Shown here: positions 5,464-11,370 of the stretch, piece by piece
How the letters are laid out: each line of letters opens with the position of its first letter
How positions within the stretch are numbered: position 1 is the stretch's first letter
DNA from: a virus
Length of the DNA stretch: 56,655 nt
Virus record (IMG/VR): IMGVR_UViG_3300048033_000146
Location: 1 to 56,655 of that record
Direction: 5' to 3' (one strand)
The notes under the pieces: model-generated
Database searches by the model: none
What the model was told of the DNA's origin: nothing
What the model saw: only the letters and a program-made list of their open reading frames with translations
Made by a program: the position numbers and the translations under genes

Positions 5464-6136
5464 TGGCTCTGTACTTACTGTAGGTGTTGTAGGTTATGCT
5501 CAGATTGGTGGTGTTATTGTAGATGGTGCTATGGATGATGGTATCATTTCAGCGCAGGAACTAGCTGACTACACAGAAGCTAAAGACCTTGTGATTCAAC
5601 ATGACTACGCTATTGCTGAAACTGCAGAGCAGATGTTTATGCAAGAGTATGCAGCTAACATGAATAGCTTGTCTGCAGCAGTAGATAACCTGACAGCAGC
5701 AACTTCTGTAATCATGACAGCAGTTACCGTTATGGAGACTGCAGCAGTAGCAGACACAAAGCCAGAACAAGTAGAGCTACAGGGTATGTTGGCTACGGAT
5801 ACCTACAGCATTGACTCAGCAGAAGTATCAGAGTACAATGAAGCTGTAGTAGCAGTTGAAGGTTTTGCACAACAAGCAGGTGCATTCATGGCTGCAGCTA
5901 ATAATGATGACCTAACAGCAAGCATTGATAACTATGCTTCACAGAGTAACTTCATGGTAGGTAGCTACACAGCTATTACGTACACACAAAGCGTAGACGA
6001 GTTTGTAATTACTTGGGCTGAATCTGGATTCGGTACTGGTTGGCAGGGCTACCTAACACCAGACATGAAGAATGCTTCAGAAGTTTATGCAGCAGGTGAG
6101 TACATAGAACAGTATGGTGGATACCCAACACAGTAA
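5297..6136 (+). CDS. Secreted Ala-rich protein, unknown function
   Basis: GAGG lies 7 bases before the ATG, so this start is well supported although it lies 167 bases inside the upstream frame. The 279-residue product has a signal peptide (LLKTAALLSAFLIGSVPVNA-E). A long, mostly helical, acidic, Ala-rich domain follows, with many repeats of the kind AAVDNLTAATSVIM. The C-terminus is Gly/Tyr-rich. It carries no Cys or catalytic motif I can name and is probably exported. The downstream gene starts at the base where its stop ends. Confidence 0.75.
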   Translation: MKQSHLLKTAALLSAFLIGSVPVNAEITDPATTMTGQEKIDYLIATLDSIKTRLNDGSVLTVGVVGYAQIGGVIVDGAMDDGIISAQELADYTEAKDLVIQHDYAIAETAEQMFMQEYAANMNSLSAAVDNLTAATSVIMTAVTVMETAAVADTKPEQVELQGMLATDTYSIDSAEVSEYNEAVVAVEGFAQQAGAFMAAANNDDLTASIDNYASQSNFMVGSYTAITYTQSVDEFVITWAESGFGTGWQGYLTPDMKNASEVYAAGEYIEQYGGYPTQ

Positions 6137-6648
6137 TGAGTATGGAATTTAGCATAGGCGGCTTCAATGTCAAAGGGTGGATGGTTGCAGTAGGTGTACC
6201 CATCCTCTCCACTATTTCTGGTGGTATCTACTTTGGGTATGACACTCTAAACCGTTTCTACGGCGCAGAGGCTGGGGTAGAAGAGGCTCTAGCTGGGGTA
6301 GATGACCTAGATGGTCTTAACGCTACTCTAGACAAGCGTGTAACGGCTGTAGAGACAGAAGCACAACGCAGCCTATCCCAGACAGAAGCAGCCCTTGTTG
6401 TACGTATCCAGACGCTAGAACAAGCTATAGCTGATAATGATGTACGTGGGTTGAATCAAAAGCTGGCACAGCTAGGTACAAACATGACACAGATACTTGA
6501 GCAGCAGAAGATACTACTGGACCTACGTAGCCAAGTAGACAAAGCAACAACAGTAACCGACAGCCTAGATGATACTCTGAATATTCTAAAGACAGAGATT
6601 GACGATATCTGGGATGCATATGACGAACTTGTAGATAATCCACTATGA
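6136..6648 (+). CDS. Membrane-anchored coiled-coil protein
   Basis: The 170-residue product has one N-terminal membrane segment (WMVAVGVPILSTISGGIYFG, residues 15-34). A long heptad-patterned helix follows, from about residue 45 to the end. This layout matches inner-membrane phage proteins of lysis modules such as i-spanin-like or holin-associated proteins. It lies between a secreted protein and a two-helix membrane protein, which supports an envelope role, but its function is not established. Confidence 0.75.
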   Translation: MSMEFSIGGFNVKGWMVAVGVPILSTISGGIYFGYDTLNRFYGAEAGVEEALAGVDDLDGLNATLDKRVTAVETEAQRSLSQTEAALVVRIQTLEQAIADNDVRGLNQKLAQLGTNMTQILEQQKILLDLRSQVDKATTVTDSLDDTLNILKTEIDDIWDAYDELVDNPL

Positions 6649-6968
6649 AGCAGCTAGAAGAAGGTAGTGCTTGGGACGCAGCAGACGCTGATGGTGATGG
6701 CATCATTACAGATGATGAAATGGCTATGTATGAGCGTAGGGTACGTTTCGAGAATGAGGATAAGAAAGAAGATGCGCAACGTAATATGGCATGGTTTGCT
6801 TTATTTGGTATGCTTCTTTATCCCTTTGCTGTTGTTATATCTGCTGGCTTTGGTATTGAAACTGCTTCAAATACCCTCGGAGATATGGCACCTACTTACT
6901 TTGTGTCTGTTGCTGCTATTGTGGCGGCATTCTACGGTGGACAAGCCTACACGAAAGGTAAAAAATAA
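6645..6968 (+). CDS. EF-hand membrane protein, holin-like
   Basis: Residues 14-25 form a canonical calcium-binding EF loop (D14, D16, D18, I21, E25: DADGDGIITDDE). After a charged helix come two membrane segments (about 48-68 and 84-102) and a short basic tail. The size of 107 residues and two-helix topology fit a holin-like protein. The added EF-hand suggests calcium-dependent folding or gating; that is inference. It overlaps both neighbours by a few bases. Confidence 0.75.
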   Translation: MKQLEEGSAWDAADADGDGIITDDEMAMYERRVRFENEDKKEDAQRNMAWFALFGMLLYPFAVVISAGFGIETASNTLGDMAPTYFVSVAAIVAAFYGGQAYTKGKK

Positions 6969-7231
6969 TGCCATACCAGAAGAACGGAAAACGCGACTAC
7001 AAGAAGCAGAACGAAAAGTACGACTCGCGCCCCTCTGTAAAGAAGGACCGTGCTTCCCGAAATGCTGCACGTAAGACAATGTCTAAAGCGGGTAAGGTAC
7101 GCAAAGGTGATGGTAAAGACGTGGATCATAAAGATGGAAACCCACGTAATAACAAAAGTAAGAACCTACGTGTGATGTCTAAGGCTAAGAACCGTAGCGT
7201 TAAGCGTACAAGCGGGAATAGGAAAGCATAA
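6968..7231 (+). CDS. Small basic HNH-like protein
   Basis: The 87-residue product is about one third Lys/Arg. Its core DVDHKDGNPRNNKSKNLRVM, followed by SKAKNRS, matches the second half of the HNH nuclease motif (H-x-D/N-G-x-x-x-N-N...NLr...). The first His of a full HNH is not obvious, so it may bind DNA without cutting. It opens a run of very basic small genes that continues to 8389, joined by stop-start overlaps. Confidence 0.7.
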   Translation: MPYQKNGKRDYKKQNEKYDSRPSVKKDRASRNAARKTMSKAGKVRKGDGKDVDHKDGNPRNNKSKNLRVMSKAKNRSVKRTSGNRKA

Positions 7232-7533
7232 TGTCGGAGAAGAAAAGTGCTAAAAAAGATTCGAGACTTACTAGGGCTGGTGTATCGGGTTATAATAAAC
7301 CCAAACGAACCCCAAGCCACCCCAAAAAAAGCCACATCGTCGTCGCCAAAGAAGGTGACAAAATCAAAACGATCCGCTTCGGGGAACAAGGCGCAAAAAC
7401 CGCAGGGTCTCCCAAAAAAGGCGAAAGCGAAAAAATGAAAAAGAAACGTGCATCTTTTAAAGCACGTCATTCAAAGAATATCGCTAAAGGTAAGATGTCT
7501 GCTGCATATTGGGCAAATAGGGAAAAGTGGTAA
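7231..7533 (+). CDS. Small basic conserved phage protein
   Basis: The 100-residue product starts MSEKKSAKKDSRLTRAGVSG and then GYNKPKRTPSHPKKSH. It ends with KARHSKNIAKGKMSAAYWAN. This strongly basic sequence is a conserved hypothetical protein in marine phages, including cyanophages. Its function is unknown; the charge suggests nucleic acid binding, perhaps inside the head. Confidence 0.8.
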   Translation: MSEKKSAKKDSRLTRAGVSGYNKPKRTPSHPKKSHIVVAKEGDKIKTIRFGEQGAKTAGSPKKGESEKMKKKRASFKARHSKNIAKGKMSAAYWANREKW

Positions 7534-7697
7534 TGGCAACACCAACCAACAAAAAGCTCTACGCTAGAGTAAAAGCAGAAGCTAAGAAGAAGTTTGACGT
7601 ATGGCCCAGCGCATATGGATCAGCTTGGTTAACTAAAACCTATAAAGCACGTGGGGGTAAGTACAGTGGCAGCAAAGCCAACAAAGTCAAAAAGTAA
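7533..7697 (+). CDS. Small basic protein, 54 aa (DUF5872-like N-terminal type)
   Basis: The ATG overlaps the upstream stop (TAATG). The product reads KKLYARVKAEAKKKFDVWPS and then AYGSAWLTKTYKARGGKY, a compact pattern found at the start of DUF5872 proteins in aquatic phages and viruses. The next gene carries what looks like the companion half, so the two may be split parts of one ancestral protein. Confidence 0.7.
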   Translation: MATPTNKKLYARVKAEAKKKFDVWPSAYGSAWLTKTYKARGGKYSGSKANKVKK

Positions 7698-7914
7698 GAA
7701 GGGCGGCTTAGGTAAGTGGTTCGGTGAAGAGTGGACTGATGTTAAGACTGGTAAGCCTTGTGGTCGCTCTAGTGCTTCAAAGAGCAAACGCCCTTACCCA
7801 GCTTGTCGCCCAAAGGCAGTAGCTAGTAAGATTACTAAAAAAGAAGCAGCAAAGAAAACTGGCCCTAAGAAGGTCAAATGGTCAACAACAGCATCAGGAA
7901 AGAAACGAAAATGA
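7666..7914 (+). CDS. Basic protein with GLGKWF/YPACRP motifs (DUF5872-like)
   Basis: The product reads GGLGKWFGEEWTDVKTGKPCGR followed by KRPYPACRPKAVA, a Cys-containing signature of DUF5872-type proteins. I prefer the GTG at 7666 because a G-rich stretch (GGGGGTAAG) lies just upstream; GTG 7651 is also in frame. The tail is Lys-rich. It overlaps the preceding gene by about 30 bases and is coupled to the next by ATGA. Confidence 0.7.
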   Translation: MAAKPTKSKSKKGGLGKWFGEEWTDVKTGKPCGRSSASKSKRPYPACRPKAVASKITKKEAAKKTGPKKVKWSTTASGKKRK

Positions 7915-8147
7915 AAACTTGTGCAACATGTAAAACACCTGCAAAATGTAAAGCAGCAGGTAAATGTCTCAAAAAAGGTTATGCAGCAGGTGGGCTAAAG
8001 ATGCCTGGTGACGCACAGAAAGGCTTGAAAAAGCTACCTACAACAGTACGTAACAAAATGGGCTATATGTCTAAGGGTGGTATGGCTAAAAGTGGCTACA
8101 AAGGTGGTGGATTTTGCACTGGGCCTGCAAAAGGCATGAAGAAGTAA
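7911..8147 (+). CDS. Small Cys- and Gly-rich basic protein
   Basis: The start at MKTCATCKTPAKCKAAGKC overlaps the upstream stop as ATGA; an upstream ATG at 7878 is less likely. The N-terminus has four Cys residues spaced C-x2-C-x5-C-x5-C, which could bind a metal. The second half has Gly-rich steps (MSKGGMAKSGYKGGGFC) whose 'GGM...GY..GG' pattern recurs in two large virion proteins here (13659-16055 and 32531-34555). Confidence 0.7.
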   Translation: MKTCATCKTPAKCKAAGKCLKKGYAAGGLKMPGDAQKGLKKLPTTVRNKMGYMSKGGMAKSGYKGGGFCTGPAKGMKK

Positions 8148-8389
8148 TGATAAGTTTCTATCACAAATATGAGAAGGCGTTAGAAGCGCACGGTTATACA
8201 GTAAAAGATAACGGTCATGTGTTTGACAAACGAGGTAATCGTTGTGCTTCACAAGACCGTTTCGGTAATGTATATTGTGATGACGCTAATGTAACTAGCA
8301 TTTGTCGTAAGGCTGAAGAAGAGCTTAATAAGCCCAAACCTAAGAAACGTGCCTACAAGAAAAAGGTAGATCAAAGTGTCACTATTTAA
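8147..8389 (+). CDS. Hypothetical protein, 80 aa
   Basis: The start MISFYHKYEKALEAHGYTVK overlaps the upstream stop (TAATG). The product carries HVFDKRGNRCASQDRFGNVY, two Cys residues and a basic tail (KPKPKKRAYKKKVD). It is the last of the basic small genes. It overlaps the start of the following structural-type gene by 14 bases. I recognise no family. Confidence 0.75.
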   Translation: MISFYHKYEKALEAHGYTVKDNGHVFDKRGNRCASQDRFGNVYCDDANVTSICRKAEEELNKPKPKKRAYKKKVDQSVTI

Positions 8390-8792
8390 TCAGGGTAAAG
8401 CAGCACGTACTAAGTCTTTGTTTGGTCATAATACGGGCACGACTACAGAGAACGTGTATATATGCCCTGCCAACTGTATTGCAGAGATTACGTACCTTCA
8501 TCTGCATAACACTACAGGCAACACCAATGTTACTATTGAGTGGTTTATTGCTCCTGAAAATATCGACTCTGCTGTGTCAGATAAGACAAACCCTAGCTAT
8601 TCTACTTGGGCAACTAGCGGTTACACTTCACATTACCTAGAAGGTAAAAACCTTGGTGCAGGTGAGTATATCACATTTGCGGATATGGACCTTGTACTAC
8701 AGGCAGGTGATAAATTACAGATTACACCTGATACTGCAGCACACCTAGATACTATCCTTACTGTAACAGAAACGTTTATCCCTGTAGGGTAA
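8376..8792 (+). CDS. Small beta-rich structural protein
   Basis: The frame starts with GTG at 8376. The 138-residue product is a beta-sandwich-like sequence: AEITYLHLHNTTG, TNVTIEWFIAPEN, GAGEYITFADMDLVLQAGDKL, then TVTETFIPVG. Proteins of this pattern occur in marine phage virion clusters and are thought to be decoration or fibre-associated proteins. It precedes the terminase genes. The exact role is unproven. Confidence 0.7.
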   Translation: MSLFNQGKAARTKSLFGHNTGTTTENVYICPANCIAEITYLHLHNTTGNTNVTIEWFIAPENIDSAVSDKTNPSYSTWATSGYTSHYLEGKNLGAGEYITFADMDLVLQAGDKLQITPDTAAHLDTILTVTETFIPVG

Positions 8793-8828
8793 TATCGGGT
8801 ATGCACAAATAGGTACTACTACCTTACC

Positions 8829-8840
8829 TACTTTAAAGTA
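8829..8840. promoter_or_regulatory. 12-bp perfect palindrome upstream of DUF1127 gene
   Basis: TACTTTAAAGTA is a perfect palindrome that abuts a -10-like TATAAC (8839-8844). It could be an operator over a promoter for the DUF1127 gene, but no good -35 box is visible. Confidence 0.35.
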
Positions 8841-8842
8841 TA

Positions 8843-8873
8843 ACTATCTCCGCACACAACAAAAGGAGATAGT
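8843..8873 (+). promoter_or_regulatory. Hairpin that sequesters the DUF1127 ribosome binding site
   Basis: ACTATCTCC (8843-8851) and GGAGATAGT (8865-8873) form a perfect 9-bp inverted repeat with a 13-base loop. The 3' arm contains the Shine-Dalgarno GGAG of the ATG at 8877. In mRNA this stem would hide the ribosome binding site, suggesting translational control such as an RNA thermometer or a protein/sRNA-operated switch. Confidence 0.7.
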
Positions 8874-8876
8874 GCA

Positions 8877-9035
8877 ATGAAAAGCTTTTTTCGTAAACTT
8901 TGGAAAGCAATCGAAGAGTCTCAGCAACGCCGCGCAGACTATTACTTACTACAGCAACTTACTGATCGTGAACTACGTGATCTGGGTATCGGGCGTTCAG
9001 AAATACGTTCAGCCATTTATAACCGTAACGATTAA
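8877..9035 (+). CDS. DUF1127 (YjiS-like) small protein
   Basis: The 52-residue product reads LWKAIEESQQRRADYYLLQQ then LTDRELRDLGIGRSEIRSAI, the full DUF1127 signature (L.D.eL.DlGi.RseI). These small basic proteins are abundant in Alphaproteobacteria, where members have been linked to RNA metabolism and regulation of phosphate or carbon pathways. In a phage it is likely a borrowed host regulator. Its ribosome binding site is strong but held in a hairpin, and it stands alone just before the packaging genes. Confidence 0.85.
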   Translation: MKSFFRKLWKAIEESQQRRADYYLLQQLTDRELRDLGIGRSEIRSAIYNRND

Positions 9036-9054
9036 TAGGGTTTTATAAAAAAGT

Positions 9055-9095
9055 GCTTGCATTTGCAATAGTTATACATAAAACTATATGCAAGC
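9055..9095. promoter_or_regulatory. Promoter-like motif inside an 8-bp inverted repeat, upstream of terminase
   Basis: TTGCAT (9057) is followed 23 bp later by AAAACTATA (9080-9088), the same layout as at 17094. The whole is enclosed by a perfect inverted repeat GCTTGCAT/ATGCAAGC (9055-9062 and 9088-9095). It lies in the only gap before the terminase genes, so it is a likely late promoter with an operator-like element. Confidence 0.55.
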
Positions 9096-9116
9096 CCTAA
9101 AAACAAGGACGACTTT

Positions 9117-9485
9117 ATGGCAAGAAACCTCACAGAAAACCAAAGATTGTTTCTCGAAGTCTTGTTCGACGAAGCGGGTGGTGATGTTGTACTTGCCAAA
9201 AAGTTGGCTGGTTATAGCGACAACACACCTACACGTGTAATCGTAGAGGCATTGAAAGATGAAATCGCAGAAGCTACACGTACTTACTTTGCTCGTACTG
9301 CGCCCAAGGCTGCTATGGCTATGGTTGGTGCTTTATATGATCCTACTGAACTAGGTATCAAAGATAAGATGGCAGCAGCTAAAGACTTGCTAGACCGTGC
9401 AGGACTAGGTAAGACAGAAAAGGTAGATGTCACATCAAGCGGTGGCGTATTCTACCTACCTCCAAAAGAGGGGACAAATGAGTAG
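9117..9485 (+). CDS. terS: Small terminase subunit (putative)
   Basis: The 122-residue product begins with a helix-turn-helix-like region (NQRLFLEVLFDEAGGDVVLA). A helical oligomerisation-type middle follows, then a C-terminus with GVFYLPPKEG, the tail often seen in small terminases just before the large subunit. It would recognise the packaging site and load the large subunit on DNA. The call rests on pattern and on position two genes before terL. Confidence 0.75.
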   Translation: MARNLTENQRLFLEVLFDEAGGDVVLAKKLAGYSDNTPTRVIVEALKDEIAEATRTYFARTAPKAAMAMVGALYDPTELGIKDKMAAAKDLLDRAGLGKTEKVDVTSSGGVFYLPPKEGTNE

Positions 9486-9897
9486 ACCTTTCCATATTGG
9501 GAGGGATTTAGGTTTTTGGGAACTACCAAAACCACATAAAGGCAAAGAACGAGAGTGGCACGTAATAGCTAGAGTAAGCCAGAACGTGCCGTTTGGCTAT
9601 AGGATACACCCTGAAGACGAATACCTCTTGGAACCTATACCTGAAGAGCTAGAAGCATTAGAGCTTGCAAAGAAGCACCTAAAGCAGTATAGTTTAAGAG
9701 AAGTAGCGAATTGGCTAACAGCCCAGACAGGTCGCAGCATCTCACATGCAGGTTTAAAGCAGAGGATCGAAATTGAGCGAAGACGTAAAAAAACTGCTAC
9801 AATTAAACGGAACCTCGCCAAAAGGCTCCAAAAGGCGTTATCCAAAATCGAAGAACTTGAAAAAAACAGGGTCGGGGCGTACTCCGAAAGCGAGTAA
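9478..9897 (+). CDS. Hypothetical HTH protein between terminase subunits
   Basis: The start MSRPFHIGRDLGFW overlaps the end of the small terminase gene. The 139-residue product has an aromatic N-terminal strand region, then a predicted helix-turn-helix (YSLREVANWLTAQTGRSISH). The C-terminal helix is long and strongly basic (RRRKKTATIKRNLAKRLQKA). Its last 125 bases overlap the large terminase frame. It may assist packaging-site recognition, as its position suggests, but no family is certain. Confidence 0.75.
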   Translation: MSRPFHIGRDLGFWELPKPHKGKEREWHVIARVSQNVPFGYRIHPEDEYLLEPIPEELEALELAKKHLKQYSLREVANWLTAQTGRSISHAGLKQRIEIERRRKKTATIKRNLAKRLQKALSKIEELEKNRVGAYSESE

Positions 9898-11368
9898 GGA
9901 AACAGTCACACCCCCAGTAGAGACTATTCCTGCACAGGTCGCCCCCGCAGAGTTCGATGTCGAGTCTGCACAGGATGTAGTGTTCAAGCCAAACCCCGGC
10001 CCTCAAACAGACTTCTTATCTGCATCAGAAAGAGAAGTACTATATGGTGGGGCAGCAGGTGGCGGTAAGTCATACGCTATGTTGGCTGACCCTCTACATG
10101 GGCTGAATGACCCTAACTTTTCTGGTCTACTTGTACGTCACACTACTGAAGAGTTACGTGAACTTATTCAGAAAAGCCAAGAGTTATATCCACAGGCTAT
10201 ACCGGGGATAAAGTGGTCAGAGCGTAAAAGCCAATGGGTTAGTCCAAAAGGCGGTAGGCTTTGGATGTCGTATCTTGATAAAGACATGGACGTTAATCGT
10301 TACCAAGGTCAGGCTTTTAACTGGATTGGTTTTGACGAGCTTACACAGTGGCCTACTCCTTATGCTTGGGATTATATGCGTTCTCGACTACGTTCTGCTC
10401 ATAGTAACAAACTAGGCTTGTACATGAGAGCAACAACTAACCCCGGTGGTGCAGGTCATGCATGGGTTAAGAAGATGTTTATTGACCCTGCACCATCAAA
10501 CAAAGCATTCTGGGCGACTAATCTTGAGACTGGCGACACTATTACTTATCCAAAGGGCCACAGCAAAGAGGGTCAACCTCTTTTCAAACGGCGATTTATC
10601 CCCGCTAGTCTCTTTGATAACCCTTATTTGAGTGACACAGGCGACTATGAAGCTATGCTTCTATCGCTACCAGAACATCAGAGAAAACAACTATTAGAGG
10701 GTAACTGGGACATAAATGAAGGAGCAGCTTTTCCTGAATTTGACAGATCCGTACATGTCGTTGACTCTTTTGAAGTTCCACAAAACTGGACTAAGTTTAG
10801 AGCTTGCGACTACGGCTACGGCTCTTACACAGGCGTTCTCTGGTTCGCTGTTGCACCTGACGAACAGCTTATCGTCTACAGAGAGTTATATTGTTCTAAA
10901 GTTACAGCTTCTGATCTAGCGGATATGATATTAGACGCAGAGAAACAAGACGGTGGAATGAGATACGGTGTGCTGGATAGCTCTTTATGGCACAACCGTG
11001 GCGACACTGGGCCATCACTAGCAGAGCAAATGAACATGAAGGGTTGCCGTTGGCGTCCATCTGATCGCTCTAAAGGCTCACGTGTCGCGGGAAAAAACGA
11101 AATACATAGACGGTTACAAGTAGACGAATTTACTGAAAAGCCACGTCTTGTATTTATGTCACACTTAACTAATACTCTGTCTCAAATACCTATTATACCT
11201 CTGGATAAGAAAAACCCAGAAGATGTAGATACAAACTCAGAGGACCACTTGTACGATGCTTTACGATATGGCATTATGACAAGACCACGTAGTCACAGCA
11301 TTTGGGATTACTCACCAGCAACACAACGGACTGGCTTCCAAGCTAGTGACACAACATTCGGGTACTAA
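9773..11368 (+). CDS. terL: Terminase large subunit
   Basis: This is the DNA packaging motor, an ATPase plus nuclease acting at the portal. The Walker A motif GGAAGGGKS lies at residues 92-100 and Walker B with catalytic Glu at 182-189 (FNWIGFDE). A coupling-type ATTNPGG follows near 218. The C-terminal nuclease shows ACDYGYG near 345 and a late acidic EDHLYDALRYG. The start is TTG at 9773 with AGAGG upstream, producing a 125-base overlap with the preceding gene. The first 70 residues are a Lys/Pro-rich linker without a known role. Length 531 is normal. Confidence 0.95.
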   Translation: MSEDVKKLLQLNGTSPKGSKRRYPKSKNLKKTGSGRTPKASKETVTPPVETIPAQVAPAEFDVESAQDVVFKPNPGPQTDFLSASEREVLYGGAAGGGKSYAMLADPLHGLNDPNFSGLLVRHTTEELRELIQKSQELYPQAIPGIKWSERKSQWVSPKGGRLWMSYLDKDMDVNRYQGQAFNWIGFDELTQWPTPYAWDYMRSRLRSAHSNKLGLYMRATTNPGGAGHAWVKKMFIDPAPSNKAFWATNLETGDTITYPKGHSKEGQPLFKRRFIPASLFDNPYLSDTGDYEAMLLSLPEHQRKQLLEGNWDINEGAAFPEFDRSVHVVDSFEVPQNWTKFRACDYGYGSYTGVLWFAVAPDEQLIVYRELYCSKVTASDLADMILDAEKQDGGMRYGVLDSSLWHNRGDTGPSLAEQMNMKGCRWRPSDRSKGSRVAGKNEIHRRLQVDEFTEKPRLVFMSHLTNTLSQIPIIPLDKKNPEDVDTNSEDHLYDALRYGIMTRPRSHSIWDYSPATQRTGFQASDTTFGY

Positions 11369-11370
11369 AT

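Noticed and set aside
6667-7074. 135-residue plus-strand ORF overlapping the EF-hand gene
   Set aside because: It reads Leu- and Met-rich sequence out of frame with two better-supported genes.
8829-8876. tRNA or attachment site near the DUF1127 gene
   Set aside because: The pairing is a single simple hairpin with no cloverleaf; no tRNA-like structure was seen there, and no att core near the integrase.
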